This document shows positions 8,087 to 18,490 of a stretch of 64,000 bases of DNA, in pieces. Each line of letters begins with the position of its first letter. Positions within the stretch are counted from its first letter, which is position 1. Source of the DNA: Prochlorococcus sp. MIT 1341 (lineage in GTDB: Bacteria > Cyanobacteriota > Cyanobacteriia > PCC-6307 > Cyanobiaceae); the NCBI RefSeq assembly GCF_034092415.1, contig NZ_CP139304.1, positions 620,001 to 684,000 of the forward strand, given 5' to 3'. The notes under the pieces were generated by a model. That model saw only the letters and a list, made by a program, of their open reading frames with translations, had not been told where the DNA came from and searched no databases. The position numbers were made by a program, and so were the translations under genes.

Positions 8087-9550
8087 TCACAAATCACCAA
8101 AACCCTTCTTTTTCTTCAATGGCCGTTGTCGTTTTAATGGTCCCCCTTGACCACTTCTGGAAGGGTTAGGCATGCCTCGCATACCTGCCATCTCACCCAT
8201 ACCTCCAGGCATTCCAGGCATTCCTGGCATTCCTGGCATTCCTGGCATTCCCTGCCCCCGAGACATTTGCTGCATAAACCCCCGCATTTTTTGGAAATCA
8301 GCTAGGACTTTGTCAACATCTGCCGGGGCATATCCACTCCCCAAGGCAACTCGCCTCCGTCTTGATGGTTGTGCTGCTAAAAGCTCTGGCTGAACTCTTT
8401 CTTTAGGAGTCATAGAACCAATCATTGCCTCTATCCGCTTGAACTGCTCTTCTCCTTGCTTAAGCATTCCATCATCAATTTTATTCATTCCAGGAATCAT
8501 TTTCATTAAGCCACCTAGTGAACCCATCCTTTTTATTAAGCGCATCTGTTTTAAAAAATCAGAAAAGTCAAAAGTTGCCTCTTCCAGCTTCTTTTGCATC
8601 TTCTCAACATCAGCAATCTCAACCTCCTTCTGTGCTTTCTCAACCAAAGTAAGTACATCTCCCATCCCAAGGATCCGACTTGCCATCCGTTGTGGATGAA
8701 AAGCCTCCAAAGCCTCAACCTTTTCTCCAGTACCAATGAACTTGATTGGCTTTCCACTGATTTTCCTTATAGAAAGGGCTGCTCCACCTCTCGAGTCGCC
8801 ATCAAGCTTCGTTAAAACAGCACCAGTAATTCCTACCTTTTCATGAAAAGCCTTTGTTAGATCAGCCGCCTCCTGGCCAATCATCGAATCCACTACCAAC
8901 AAAACCTCATCGGGGTTGACAGCAGAACGAATGCGGACCATCTCCTCCATCATTTCATCGTCAATTTGAAGGCGCCCAGCAGTGTCAACAAGGACTGTGT
9001 CAATTGATTCCTCCCTTGCTTTCGCTAGGCCAGCAGCAGCAATATCCTCCGGACTGGCATCCGCCCCTAAAGAGAAAACTTCAACATTTATCTGCTTCCC
9101 AAGGGTTTTCAACTGATCAATTGCAGCTGGCCTGTAAACATCTGCCGCAATCATCAAAGTTCTTTTACCTTGATCCCTCAAATAAAGACCTAACTTTGCA
9201 GTAGCGGTCGTCTTACCTGCCCCCTGCAACCCGGCCATAAGAACAACCGTTGGAGAAGAATCAGCTATCGCAAGAGGAGCATTGTCTCCCCCCATAACCT
9301 CAACTAACTGCTCATGAACAACTTGAATAAATTTTTGATCAGGACTAACACCTCTAACGACCTCAACACCAAAGGCCTTTTCACGAACCTCATCAACAAA
9401 CTCCTTTGCAACTGGCAAGCTGACATCAGCTTCTAGGAGAGCACGCCTAACATCCTTCAACGCTTGCTCAATGTTGTCTTCACTTATAGAAGCCTGGCCT
9501 CGAAGACTTTTTACGGCATCTTCAAAACGGGCTGACAGTTCATCAAACAT
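8087..9550 (-). CDS. ffh: Signal recognition particle protein Ffh (SRP54)
   Basis: The 487-aa protein has the N-terminal helical bundle, then the NG GTPase domain with GLQGAGKTT (107-115), DTAGRLQ and TKLDGD, and a Met-rich M domain with MIPGMNK and [10 protein letters not shown] that binds SRP RNA. The C-terminal tail is an unusual Gly-Met-Pro repeat (see 8208-8252) ending in a Lys/Arg-rich segment. It pairs functionally with the SRP RNA gene at 36964-37063. It heads the unit ffh-rpsP-phoH. Confidence 0.97.
   Translation of the reverse strand: MFDELSARFEDAVKSLRGQASISEDNIEQALKDVRRALLEADVSLPVAKEFVDEVREKAFGVEVVRGVSPDQKFIQVVHEQLVEVMGGDNAPLAIADSSPTVVLMAGLQGAGKTTATAKLGLYLRDQGKRTLMIAADVYRPAAIDQLKTLGKQINVEVFSLGADASPEDIAAAGLAKAREESIDTVLVDTAGRLQIDDEMMEEMVRIRSAVNPDEVLLVVDSMIGQEAADLTKAFHEKVGITGAVLTKLDGDSRGGAALSIRKISGKPIKFIGTGEKVEALEAFHPQRMASRILGMGDVLTLVEKAQKEVEIADVEKMQKKLEEATFDFSDFLKQMRLIKRMGSLGGLMKMIPGMNKIDDGMLKQGEEQFKRIEAMIGSMTPKERVQPELLAAQPSRRRRVALGSGYAPADVDKVLADFQKMRGFMQQMSRGQGMPGMPGMPGMPGMPGGMGEMAGMRGMPNPSRSGQGGPLKRQRPLKKKKGFGDL
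8208..8252. repeat. Five tandem 9-bp repeats in the ffh C-terminal tail
   Basis: The unit GGCATTCCT (plus-strand sense) occurs five times head to tail, with one-base differences in the first and last copies. On the ffh strand it encodes Gly-Met-Pro units. Because the unit is three codons long, slippage would change tail length without breaking the frame. The surrounding tail is also Gly/Met/Pro rich. Confidence 0.9.
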
Positions 9551-9614
9551 AAAGTCAATTAAGGTAGATTTTCAATAAAACAGTATTAGAGATTAACTTT
9601 AGCCATAGTTTTAA

Positions 9615-11642
9615 TCAACCACCGCTAAGGTAGGCTTGCATGCGCCAAGCATCTGGATCTTTGCCTAGGATGTAAGTAACATTAAGTTTGGGTATATTAG
9701 TCTCTGAAATTATTCTTCCTTTAGAATTATATTTTTTATCAGTATAAGCAATAACAGTAGCTATCTCAATACGACGTGAGGTCCTACTTACAATTTTTAA
9801 AGAGATAATTTTAGCTCTAATATCCTGCTTATTAGATGCTTTTAAATCTTTTTTTCTTTGCTCCTTGACTCTCTTTACAAGATTGGGTCTGGCGACTCTT
9901 GAAAGAAGAATATCTTCATTTCCAGCCAAAATAGAAGATTTGCCTATTAGCCATGATTCAATTAAAGTGCGAAGTTGCTTCTTGTTAGGCTTATCTATAG
10001 TTAAAAGCTTAAAATCAAGGTTTTCCTTAATTGATTTCTCACGCAATTTAATATCATTTTTGTCTTCTTCTAAAAGATTTTCCTTACTCGCATCCTGTGA
10101 TCTTGGCAATTGTTGCATTTGAAAGTTCGAAAATCTATATCGTTGAGAAAGAAGTGCAAAAGCACCAGAAATGCCCATAAATGCAATTAAAAAGAACACC
10201 CCTAATCGTATTCCTCTCCTCATTAAATAGAGATTCCTAAAGGATTCTTTTAACCCCCCTTGCATAGCCCTAAAAACAGGAAATGAATTTGTCTCCTTGC
10301 CAGACAAGTCTGAGGAGATATTTTTCACGGTCTCTTCAGGGGCTTCTTTCTCTAAGTCTTCAGAAACTTCTTTTAAACTCTGTTCCTCAGCTTCTGTAAT
10401 TGAAGAGGGGAAAACATCAGGAGTTATTGAAGACAAAAAAGAAAACGCCTTGCCCCGGACCCCTTTGCGATCCAATCTCTCAACAAACTCCTGCACATCT
10501 CTATCAGCAAACCAAGCTTCTAAATCAACAGAGTTGGCATTGACATCCCTATACCCCGGGAGGACATCCCTTCTGAGCCAATCCCGACAATAATCACAAA
10601 ATGCTGCAAGTTTATCGGTAGGGTAATTTTTCAACCAATCCTGCAAAACACTATCTGGGCTAGCAAGAAAACGATTACTAGCAGAGTCAACATCTGCTAG
10701 TAAAAGATCAAGAGAGCCAAGCAAAGGCAAAGAATCAACGCCATCAAGATTCAGACGCTCAAGATTTTTGCGTGCCTCCCAAACTCGTTCTGGTTTCCTA
10801 CAAGAGAATCCAGCTGCAGCAAGAGACAATACACAAAGGATTTCTGCATCTTTAGAACCTTTTTTCTTCCAATGGGTATAAAGGTCTATTTGTTCCTGAG
10901 CAGTAAGAAACCCTCGAATTTGCTGAAAGAAAATCTCAAATTCAGCTTGTTCTAACCCAGATTGATCTTTGAATCCTCTCCCTCCCTCAAGACCTCCTCT
11001 TTGTAAAACAAAATCATTTAAAAGCTTCAAGCCCTCTTTCCTAAGGGATTGTTCGCCAAGGTCCCTACTCACTAAATCAAGTATTCGATATGGCAAAAGA
11101 GCATTTAGCTCTTCCTTAAATAATTTTCGCTGATCGGGCAGCTTTCCCATCCTCTGTAAAAGCTTTATACCTTCGCGCAAAAGCTCTGCAGCAGACTCAT
11201 AATGCCTATCTTCTTGCTCTTGTAAGGAGGCAGCTCTACAAGCTAGTGATGCTAAAAGAGTTAGATCTGCTTCTCTACTACTCCCCAAGGCAGGGGCTTG
11301 GGGAGGCTGCAATGCATCGGAAGCCAATTTAAAGGCCTCATAGGCAGCATTAGCCTCCAACAACAAAATCAGGCCGCCGATCTCTTTATTTGAAGAAAGC
11401 TCAAGTCCTAATGCTCCACCAAGCAACGCAGACTCATAATCCTCACGGCGTTCTTTATCTGCTAGCAAATCAGCTGATAATCTCAAAAGATCAGCTCTTT
11501 GCGTAAGGGCCTCTCTAGTAAAGGCCTCTTCGGGGGAATGATCTAAACGAACCTGCAAAGCTCTGAGTACAGCCTCTGCCTCTGCAGATGGACTCACGCC
11601 TAGCAATCGGAAATGATCTATCGGGAGTTCCAACCTTGTCAA
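9615..11642 (-). CDS. ftn2: ARC6/Ftn2 (ZipN) cell-division protein
   Basis: The 675-aa protein starts with a J-domain-like segment (IDHFRLLGVSPSAE, about 8-75), then a long helical cytoplasmic part. One membrane helix lies at about 479-499, followed by a C-terminal periplasmic domain with EIATVIAYTDKKYNSKG (ARC6/IMS-like). Cyanobacterial Ftn2/ZipN anchors FtsZ at mid-cell, so it works with ftsZ at 35830. The start is a TTG at 11642; a second TTG at 11633 gives the more usual LELPIDHFRLLG beginning. It is 64 bp downstream of ffh. Confidence 0.9.
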   Translation of the reverse strand: MTRLELPIDHFRLLGVSPSAEAEAVLRALQVRLDHSPEEAFTREALTQRADLLRLSADLLADKERREDYESALLGGALGLELSSNKEIGGLILLLEANAAYEAFKLASDALQPPQAPALGSSREADLTLLASLACRAASLQEQEDRHYESAAELLREGIKLLQRMGKLPDQRKLFKEELNALLPYRILDLVSRDLGEQSLRKEGLKLLNDFVLQRGGLEGGRGFKDQSGLEQAEFEIFFQQIRGFLTAQEQIDLYTHWKKKGSKDAEILCVLSLAAAGFSCRKPERVWEARKNLERLNLDGVDSLPLLGSLDLLLADVDSASNRFLASPDSVLQDWLKNYPTDKLAAFCDYCRDWLRRDVLPGYRDVNANSVDLEAWFADRDVQEFVERLDRKGVRGKAFSFLSSITPDVFPSSITEAEEQSLKEVSEDLEKEAPEETVKNISSDLSGKETNSFPVFRAMQGGLKESFRNLYLMRRGIRLGVFFLIAFMGISGAFALLSQRYRFSNFQMQQLPRSQDASKENLLEEDKNDIKLREKSIKENLDFKLLTIDKPNKKQLRTLIESWLIGKSSILAGNEDILLSRVARPNLVKRVKEQRKKDLKASNKQDIRAKIISLKIVSRTSRRIEIATVIAYTDKKYNSKGRIISETNIPKLNVTYILGKDPDAWRMQAYLSGG

Positions 11643-11738
11643 AGCTATTGAGATAAAACTCTAGACAGAGAGAGGGGTTTTGCCCATTTATACTCAACAG
11701 GACCTTACAGTCTTAAATCAAGTGCTCGGAAATCTATC

Positions 11739-12833
11739 ATGACTAACGAAGCCAAAAGCCCAACAATCAAGCCTCTAGACAAGGGTTTAGGCGCCGGAGA
11801 GCATGCTGAACGCCTGTCAGGGCTTGCCACAAATGAACAAGCAGATATTGACAAAGGAACCGGCCTTGAAATCTTCAGAGACATGACTCTGGGCAGAAGA
11901 TTTGAAGATAAATGCGCAGAAATGTATTACCGAGGAAAAATGTTTGGCTTTGTTCATCTTTATAACGGACAAGAAGCTGTTAGCTCAGGGGTAATTGGAG
12001 CGATGAAGAAAAAGCACGATTGGTTTTGCAGCACTTACAGAGATCATGTACATGCACTAAGTGCTGGAGTGCCTGCTCGCGAAGTAATGAGCGAGCTATT
12101 TGGCAAAGAGACAGGCTGCAGCAAAGGTCGTGGAGGGTCTATGCATCTTTTTTCAAAAGAGCATCATCTCTTAGGCGGATACGCTTTTATTGGTGAAGGT
12201 ATTCCTGTTGCTGTTGGGGCAGCCTTTACGAGCAGATACAAAAAAGACGCTCTTGGTGACAAAAATAGTGATGCTGTTACAGCAGCTTTCTTTGGAGATG
12301 GGACCTGTAACAACGGCCAATTTTTCGAGTGTCTAAACATGGCGCAACTTTGGAAGTTGCCCATCCTGTTTGTTGTTGAGAACAACAAATGGGCAATTGG
12401 CATGGCGCATGATCGTGCCACCAGCGAGCCAGAGATTTGGAGAAAAGCTAATTCATTTGGAATGGCAGGAGAGGAGGTTAATGGAATGGATGTTCTTGCT
12501 GTTAGAGCCGCTGCAGAAAGAGCAATTAAAAGAGCCAGGGATGGAGAGGGCCCCACACTTCTTGAGTGCCTTACTTATAGGTTCAGAGGACACTCTCTTG
12601 CAGACCCTGATGAGCTCCGTCAACAAGAAGAAAAACAATTTTGGGCTGAGAGAGATCCATTGAAAACTCTCGAAAAAGATCTTATTGAAAGATCTTTAGC
12701 TAGCTCTGAAGAGTTGAGAGCAATCGAAAAAGAAATAGACAATGAAGTAACTGACGCAATTGAGTTTGCTCTTAATGCTCCTGAACCTAGTAGTGAAGAT
12801 CTAACAAAATATATATGGGCGGAAGAGCAATAA
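11739..12833 (+). CDS. pdhA: Pyruvate dehydrogenase E1 component, alpha subunit
   Basis: The 364-aa protein has the thiamine-diphosphate motif GDGTCNN (186-192), [10 protein letters not shown], and the phospho-loop-like [12 protein letters not shown] of E1-alpha subunits. With E1-beta, E2 and Lpd (lpd is at 21773-23218) it converts pyruvate to acetyl-CoA. The first 40 residues are polar and variable, as in other cyanobacterial E1-alpha proteins. It is divergent from ftn2 and converges on the sigma-factor gene. Confidence 0.96.
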   Translation: MTNEAKSPTIKPLDKGLGAGEHAERLSGLATNEQADIDKGTGLEIFRDMTLGRRFEDKCAEMYYRGKMFGFVHLYNGQEAVSSGVIGAMKKKHDWFCSTYRDHVHALSAGVPAREVMSELFGKETGCSKGRGGSMHLFSKEHHLLGGYAFIGEGIPVAVGAAFTSRYKKDALGDKNSDAVTAAFFGDGTCNNGQFFECLNMAQLWKLPILFVVENNKWAIGMAHDRATSEPEIWRKANSFGMAGEEVNGMDVLAVRAAAERAIKRARDGEGPTLLECLTYRFRGHSLADPDELRQQEEKQFWAERDPLKTLEKDLIERSLASSEELRAIEKEIDNEVTDAIEFALNAPEPSSEDLTKYIWAEEQ

Positions 12834-12884
12834 AATTCTGCAAAGATTGAGACTTTGAGAAGTTAAAACGCTTTTTCTTAGAAG

Positions 12885-13826
12885 TTAAATGCCACCAGGT
12901 AATTTTCTAGTGAGATTACGCAATTTGCGCAAGGCTTTTAATTCAACCTGACGAACTCTTTCTCGTGATACGGACAAATGTCTTCCAATCTCAGCAAGGG
13001 TATGTCTCTCATTGCCCTCTAAACCAAATCTCAATTTCAAAACATGTTGTTCTTGCTCGCTGAGATGGGCCAGCCATCTTCCTAACTGTTCCTGATGTAT
13101 TCGCTGTTCAACAATTTCCAAAGGTTCATCCAAAGACGAGTCGGCAATAAGATCACCTAAAAAGCTTCTGCCCTCATCCCCATTGACAGGAGCATCAAGA
13201 CTGCTAGTTGTAAGTGCTTGCCGTAAAAGAGAGTCAAGTTCCTCTAAAGGCATATCCATTTCTTCTGCGATTTCCTGACGGTTTGGCATCGCTCCTAATT
13301 TGTGAGCCAAATCAAGACTTACTTTTCTTATGGTGGTAAGCCTTTCACTTAGATGGACTGGCAACCTAATAGTTCGAGACTGACAAGCAATTGCTCGTGT
13401 CATGCTTTGACGTATCCACCAAAAAGCATATGTTGAGAATTTATAGCCTCTTGTAGGGTCAAACTTTTCAACAGCTCTTTCAAGCCCTAAAGAGCCCTCC
13501 TGAATGAGATCAAGGAGCTCGAGGCCTTTACCTTGATATTTCTTAGCAACACTAACTACCAACCTAAGATTTGCTTTCATCATCCTTTCTTTTGCTCGAC
13601 GCCCAATTCGAACCATTCTTTTCTGCTTAGAGCTTAATTTCTGGCTGTTATCAGGTATTGAATCATCCTCTGTCAGGGTCATCATCAACTGCACTTGATT
13701 CCCTAACTCAATTTCCTCGGCAGGAGTTAAAAGAGGAATTCGTCCAATAGTCGCAAGATACCAACTGACTGGATCACTACTTCGCCTCTGAACTGAATCC
13801 TTAGGTTTGGAAGCTGAAGAAACCAT
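12885..13826 (-). CDS. Group-2 RpoD-like sigma-70 factor
   Basis: The 313-aa protein has region 1.2 (DPVSWYLATIGRIPLLTPAEE), region 2 (LRLVVSVAKKYQGKGLELLDLIQEGSLGL, then YAFWWIRQSMTRAI for -10 recognition), region 3, and region 4 with a helix-turn-helix (LAEIGRHLSVSRERVRQVE). It lacks the long N-terminal region 1.1 and insert of the primary sigma factor, so it is one of the several non-essential group-2 factors of cyanobacteria. Its exact subtype is not assignable here. It lies downstream of the nnr terminator. Confidence 0.95.
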   Translation of the reverse strand: MVSSASKPKDSVQRRSSDPVSWYLATIGRIPLLTPAEEIELGNQVQLMMTLTEDDSIPDNSQKLSSKQKRMVRIGRRAKERMMKANLRLVVSVAKKYQGKGLELLDLIQEGSLGLERAVEKFDPTRGYKFSTYAFWWIRQSMTRAIACQSRTIRLPVHLSERLTTIRKVSLDLAHKLGAMPNRQEIAEEMDMPLEELDSLLRQALTTSSLDAPVNGDEGRSFLGDLIADSSLDEPLEIVEQRIHQEQLGRWLAHLSEQEQHVLKLRFGLEGNERHTLAEIGRHLSVSRERVRQVELKALRKLRNLTRKLPGGI

Positions 13827-13936
13827 CTCTGGGTATCCCCTTTTTAATTAAGTAGACTTTCCTACGAATATTTCAAAAGAGCTAATAGCTTCAAAAACCC
13901 TTCAGATTCATACTGTTAAAACTACACAATTCAAGG

Positions 13937-13956
13937 AAAAACGTCCTAATTAGGAC
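13937..13956 (-). terminator. Intrinsic terminator after nnr
   Basis: A perfect 14-bp palindrome, GTCCTAATTAGGAC (13943-13956), is followed on the minus strand by GTTTTT. It lies four bases past the nnr stop. It would fold as a five-bp stem with an AATT loop and a U run. It also sits about 117 bp ahead of the sigma-factor start, so an operator role is possible. Confidence 0.55.
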
Positions 13957-13960
13957 AGTT

Positions 13961-15532
13961 TCATGTGCTCAAAGCCACATCTTTGGTTTGAAGAGTCCTG
14001 ATGATATTTGCAAGAGATTCAGATACACATCCTGCTGAAGAACCTTTTTTAGACTTTTTAGCCGCATGTGCATGTAAAAACATCGCAAGAGCAAGGAGCT
14101 CCTCATCGATTTTTTTTGCTGAAGCAGCACCAATCGCACCAAGTCCAACCGCAAAACCCGCGAGTAAATCACCAAAACCACATCGTGCCGCCCAAGAAAA
14201 AGTATCCTCTAGTTGCCATATTTGCCCGGAGGGCGAAGCCACAAGGCTATGAGCACCTTTCAACAAAACTCCTGTACCAGTTAATTTTGCTGCTTTAGCA
14301 GCAGCCTTGAAATGATCAGAAGCATCAATGTTCGGGAATAAATTCTGAAACTCACCGTGATGAGGTGTTATCCAAGTATGCCCCTGACGAGTCTGAAGCC
14401 ACTTCACTCCCTGGGTAAAATCTGAGATTTGATTAATCGCATCAGCATCTAACACCAACAAGCCCTGAAAACCGTGAAGAGGTCTATCCCAAGCTGAAAA
14501 ACATTGTTCTGCTTTTCCTAGGCCTGGCCCTATCAAAATTGCATCAAACTTAGAGAAGTCACAATCAGAAAGTAATTTCGCGAAATCAAATAGGTCTTTT
14601 GAAGATTCTCCATAAGATCCTTTAACAACAATTTCTGGAACTGTTTGCCACAGGCCAGAAGTCATTTTCTCTGGAAAAAAACCACTTATGGATCCCACAC
14701 CACTAGCCAATACTCCCTTAAGGGCTATATGTGCAGCACCTTTATATTGCTCACTACCGGCTATCACCAAAACCCTACCTCTCTGATATTTCATTGCCAC
14801 TGGATCTATCTCTGGATAGGGAGCACTATCCAGATCACTTTCAAGAAGGAGTCGAGGCTGAGATCTTGGCAACCCCTCTAAAAGAGAATTAGGCAACCCC
14901 ATCTCTACTCTTTTCAGTTTGCCGACATGTTTCAGGGCAGCATCTTGAAGAAGGCCTTGTTTCTTTAAGCCAACTGTAAGAGTTAAAAATGCAACAGCTG
15001 CTCCCTCTCTCAAAGGCTGGCCTGAATCTGAGCAAATACCTGTAGGGACGTCCAAACTTATCAACCTATTTGGCCGTTGAAGCTCTCTAGATCTAAAAAG
15101 ATTTCCCAGGAAATCCGGAACTGGTCGAATTTGACCCAACCCAAAAACTGCATCAATCCATAATGCTTCAGAATTAGCATCTGGCGGACGATTTAATTTC
15201 CTAATTCCCAGCCAAGAGCAATGCTCTAGATGTTTAGCAGTTAATTCAGCTTTTATTGGCAATGGACACCAGATATCCACATTGAAGCCGGCTAAATGCA
15301 GTTCTCTAGCTACAACCAAACCGTCTCCACCATTATGACCAGGGCCAACAAGAACTTGAATACCATTCTTAAGCAAAGGTAATTGTTTCTTTATCTCAGA
15401 AACCATGCCTTGCCCAACTTTCTCCATTAAAGATGGCGTTGGCATGCCACTAGACAAGACACTTCCTTCCAAACAGGCCATTTGCTCAGAAGTCACTAAT
15501 AGATGGTCAGCATCAAACTCAGGCCATATCAC
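13961..15532 (-). CDS. nnr: Bifunctional NAD(P)H-hydrate epimerase / ADP-dependent dehydratase
   Basis: The 523-aa protein is the usual Nnr fusion. An N-terminal YjeF_N epimerase domain (VLVGPGHNGGDGLVVARELHLAG; DAVFGLGQIRPV) is followed by a C-terminal ribokinase-like dehydratase domain (AILIGPGLGKAEQ; LVLDADAINQI; ITPHHGEF; AARCGFGDLLAGFAVG). Together they repair hydrated NAD(P)H. The start is a GTG. It is divergent from mnmA, with 81 bp between. Confidence 0.95.
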   Translation of the reverse strand: MIWPEFDADHLLVTSEQMACLEGSVLSSGMPTPSLMEKVGQGMVSEIKKQLPLLKNGIQVLVGPGHNGGDGLVVARELHLAGFNVDIWCPLPIKAELTAKHLEHCSWLGIRKLNRPPDANSEALWIDAVFGLGQIRPVPDFLGNLFRSRELQRPNRLISLDVPTGICSDSGQPLREGAAVAFLTLTVGLKKQGLLQDAALKHVGKLKRVEMGLPNSLLEGLPRSQPRLLLESDLDSAPYPEIDPVAMKYQRGRVLVIAGSEQYKGAAHIALKGVLASGVGSISGFFPEKMTSGLWQTVPEIVVKGSYGESSKDLFDFAKLLSDCDFSKFDAILIGPGLGKAEQCFSAWDRPLHGFQGLLVLDADAINQISDFTQGVKWLQTRQGHTWITPHHGEFQNLFPNIDASDHFKAAAKAAKLTGTGVLLKGAHSLVASPSGQIWQLEDTFSWAARCGFGDLLAGFAVGLGAIGAASAKKIDEELLALAMFLHAHAAKKSKKGSSAGCVSESLANIIRTLQTKDVALST

Positions 15533-15613
15533 AACAAATAAATCAAATTTCCCACTATGAAAGGATAACCATGAAAATAGTTACTAGTACTGATTGTCTT
15601 CAGTAAATTCACC

Positions 15614-16804
15614 ATGAATCAAAACACATCAGCGACCTCTGCTGGTGAAAAAGCCCTTAAGAAGTTGAGAGCATGGCCAGGAAATCACCGTGCAGTAGTT
15701 GGTCTATCCGGAGGGGTAGACAGCTCGCTTAGTGCAGCCCTTTTAAAAGAAGCAGGCTGGAAAGTTGATGGGCTAACCCTATGGCTAATGAATGGTAAAG
15801 GAGCTTGTTGTTCTGACGGGCTAATAGATGCGGCTGGTATATGCGAGCAACTTAAAATCCCTCACCACTTAGTCGACTCAAGAAAGATCTTTGAGAATGA
15901 AATCATCAAGGGTCTAGTAGAAGGCTATAAGAATGGAATCACGCCCTTACCTTGTTCAAAGTGTAATCGCTCAGTAAAGTTTGGGCCAATGTTAGATTGG
16001 GCTCAAAAAGAACTTAAGGTTGGTAAAATTGCTACAGGACATTATGCAAGAGTTCGCATAGCAAATGACTCGGATCTAGATGAAGTATTAACTGAGGAAA
16101 ACCTAGGCAGAAATCAGCTATTAAGGGGGCTAGATCCAAATAAGGATCAAAGCTACTTTCTATACGATCTCTCTCAAGAAATTCTTGGGAAAGTAGTTTT
16201 CCCCCTAGGTGAACTTACTAAAGAAGATACAAGAATAGAAGCTAATAGATATAATTTAAGAACAGCAAATAAAGAAGAAAGTCAAGACTTATGCCTTGTT
16301 GAATTACATGGCTCAATGAAGGGATTTCTTGATAATTATCTACCTTCAAAGAAAGGGAATATAACTCTTCAAACTGGAGAAGTCATTGGAGAGCATGAAG
16401 GCATTCAGCACTTTACAATTGGTCAGCGAAAAGGACTTGGGGTCGGATGGAAAGAACCCCTGCATGTAATCAAAATCAACGCAGAAAGAAATGAAATCAT
16501 TGTGGCGCCCCGTTCTCAAGCCGGGAAATCAAAATGTACTGTGGGAGATATAAATTGGATCTCAATTGCTCCTCCTAAGAAACCAATAATTGTAGAAGTC
16601 CAGCTTCGCTATAGAAGTAAGCCTGTTCCAGCAGAACTGGTACCTATAGATGAGAAAAGAAACAAGACAACTGATTTAATTTCCCAAAGCTGTCAATTAC
16701 TTTTTCAAGAAGAGCAGTTTTCTATTACACCTGGCCAAGCAGCAGTATTCTATCAAGGAGACATAGTGCTTGGTGGAGGACTGATTTATAAAGATAATGA
16801 GTGA
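15614..16804 (+). CDS. mnmA: tRNA 2-thiouridine(34) synthase MnmA
   Basis: The 396-aa enzyme has the PP-loop GLSGGVDSS (30-38) for ATP activation of tRNA U34, plus [15 protein letters not shown] and the C-terminal beta-barrel domains. The cysteine region is PLPCSKCN, a CxxC pair, with another cysteine in SQDLCL. That three-cysteine arrangement differs from the classical two-cysteine E. coli type and suggests an iron-sulfur-dependent variant. It converges on lnt with 11 bp between the stops. Confidence 0.93.
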   Translation: MNQNTSATSAGEKALKKLRAWPGNHRAVVGLSGGVDSSLSAALLKEAGWKVDGLTLWLMNGKGACCSDGLIDAAGICEQLKIPHHLVDSRKIFENEIIKGLVEGYKNGITPLPCSKCNRSVKFGPMLDWAQKELKVGKIATGHYARVRIANDSDLDEVLTEENLGRNQLLRGLDPNKDQSYFLYDLSQEILGKVVFPLGELTKEDTRIEANRYNLRTANKEESQDLCLVELHGSMKGFLDNYLPSKKGNITLQTGEVIGEHEGIQHFTIGQRKGLGVGWKEPLHVIKINAERNEIIVAPRSQAGKSKCTVGDINWISIAPPKKPIIVEVQLRYRSKPVPAELVPIDEKRNKTTDLISQSCQLLFQEEQFSITPGQAAVFYQGDIVLGGGLIYKDNE

Positions 16805-16815
16805 ATAAATAGCCT

Positions 16816-18294
16816 CTAATATCGATCATGAGTATTAAATATAAAGAAGATACCAACAATTAAAAAAAGAATTAAAGGGGCCTCACCAAAAATTGTGTAA
16901 ATAGTAAGTTTCTCGTAAAGATGTACCTCCTCTACTGCAAGTCCTTGAGAAAAAGAAGGCAACAAATGCTTGACTACTCCTGATGTGCTCACAAGAATTG
17001 AAGGTCCTGTATTTGCGACACTTATTAATTCCCTTCGAGATTCAATACTTCGTAATTGTGAAATAGCGATAAATTGCTTATGCAGGGCAATAGGGTATGG
17101 ATCGAGGTTTGCAATTGTCAGCAACCATTTAGCACCACTTTTGACAGCCTGGCCTAATAAATGCCCATCACTTAACTCATAACAAATCGCTAAAGCAGCA
17201 TTAGGCCCCTGCCAATTCAACAAACGTGAAGGACCTCCTGGTTGTAGACCTCCTAAAGCAGAAAGGCCTCTAAAACTAAAAGCAGAAGAGAAGGGCACCC
17301 ATTCTCCTAAAGGGACTAAACGATGCTTATCAAGAGCATGATGTGGAGCAATTTCACCCACTTGAAATACCAAAAGGGAACTTCTTTGCTGACCTCTTAT
17401 CCAACGAAAACCTCCTGACAACAAAGGTATGGGCGAGGGGTTAATTAGCCTTTCTCCTGAAGAGATAGTTCCCTCAGGAGTAACTAAAACAGAAGCACCT
17501 TTTCCTTTGGCATTCTTTAAAGCTTGGTCTAAAGATGTTTTAGAAAGAGCCTTTTGTTCTTCAGAAAACTTTTCACGTATCGGTACAGCAGATTGCCACG
17601 CTCCTACTGAAATTGAAGAGACTGCCTGAACAGGTCTTAAAGCAAACCAGCCCAAACCATGCGCAACTAACAAAACAATAAGTCCAATTCTCAAAAGAGA
17701 ATTTCGAATCAGACGGTTTCTCCATCTCAAAGAAACACGCCAAATCAACCACCCTGCCAGCAACTGAAATGTTGCAAGACCTCCAGAACCAACCCAACGC
17801 GCTAACCCTGCAAGTATTCGATCTTCCGGCAACAAAGACGAACCAACCCCTATCCAAAAGAATGGAGTTTTCGCTAATTGGACCTCTGCAAGACCCCAAA
17901 CAAGGCTCATTACAAACCCATGCCAAAAACTCTCCTGCTCGCCACCACCCCTACAAACCTTTAATTCAAAAAACCTACCTAATAAAGCCCAAGTAAAAAC
18001 AAGAATTCCTCCAAAAACACCGCATAAGAGCCAAATCCCAACCGCGACCGGAAGACTAAGAGAAGAAGGTATCCCAACCCAAGTCAATGGATGAAGCGAT
18101 AGCAACCAATAATGACTGATAAGAACAGCAAAAAAACCCCAAAAGAATGAAGCACGACTGGAACGCCGAGCCGACCAAAGTAGAGCCAATGCTGATGGCA
18201 TAAAAATGATCCCACCACCAAAAAAAGCAAGCCCAGCCAAAAGGCCCCCCAATACTCCCTGGCACATGGCAATGGACTGTTCTTCTTTGAACAT
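16816..18294 (-). CDS. lnt: Apolipoprotein N-acyltransferase
   Basis: The 492-aa protein has about six to seven N-terminal membrane helices, then a nitrilase-like periplasmic domain. That domain carries the catalytic Glu (VTPEGTISS), Lys (LDKHRLVPLGEWVPF) and Cys (LAICYELSD), and it ends with a membrane helix. It adds the third acyl chain to lipoproteins. The frame is open to a TTG at 18327, but the ATG at 18294 is the better start. It converges on mnmA and is divergent from the FKBP gene. Confidence 0.93.
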   Translation of the reverse strand: MFKEEQSIAMCQGVLGGLLAGLAFFGGGIIFMPSALALLWSARRSSRASFFWGFFAVLISHYWLLSLHPLTWVGIPSSLSLPVAVGIWLLCGVFGGILVFTWALLGRFFELKVCRGGGEQESFWHGFVMSLVWGLAEVQLAKTPFFWIGVGSSLLPEDRILAGLARWVGSGGLATFQLLAGWLIWRVSLRWRNRLIRNSLLRIGLIVLLVAHGLGWFALRPVQAVSSISVGAWQSAVPIREKFSEEQKALSKTSLDQALKNAKGKGASVLVTPEGTISSGERLINPSPIPLLSGGFRWIRGQQRSSLLVFQVGEIAPHHALDKHRLVPLGEWVPFSSAFSFRGLSALGGLQPGGPSRLLNWQGPNAALAICYELSDGHLLGQAVKSGAKWLLTIANLDPYPIALHKQFIAISQLRSIESRRELISVANTGPSILVSTSGVVKHLLPSFSQGLAVEEVHLYEKLTIYTIFGEAPLILFLIVGIFFIFNTHDRY

Positions 18295-18490
18295 TGAATT
18301 AAATGGACTTTGAGCCACCCTTCTCAAGCTGGGCTAAACCTCAAATCACTTGCAAAAAGGGGAGGTCATGAAAATCTAATCGCAAGAGATTTATAGGGCT
18401 AAAGAAATTCTTCAGAACGTTTAAATTGAACAAAGAAAGTCTAAATGCAAAATTCCTGCAAGAATATTCAGAAATAATCCACAAACTTCA

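Noticed and set aside
8005-8100. Longer rpsP start at 8100
   Set aside because: S16 begins at [10 protein letters not shown]; the extra 32 residues overlap the ffh end and have no S16 match.
8172-8393. Plus-strand ORF of 73 aa rich in Pro/Gly/Ile
   Set aside because: It is the antisense image of the Gly-Met-Pro tail of ffh; the repeat gives it an open frame without any ribosome site.
12164-12556. Minus-strand 130-aa ORF inside pdhA
   Set aside because: Antisense shadow; pdhA has full catalytic motifs over the same bases.
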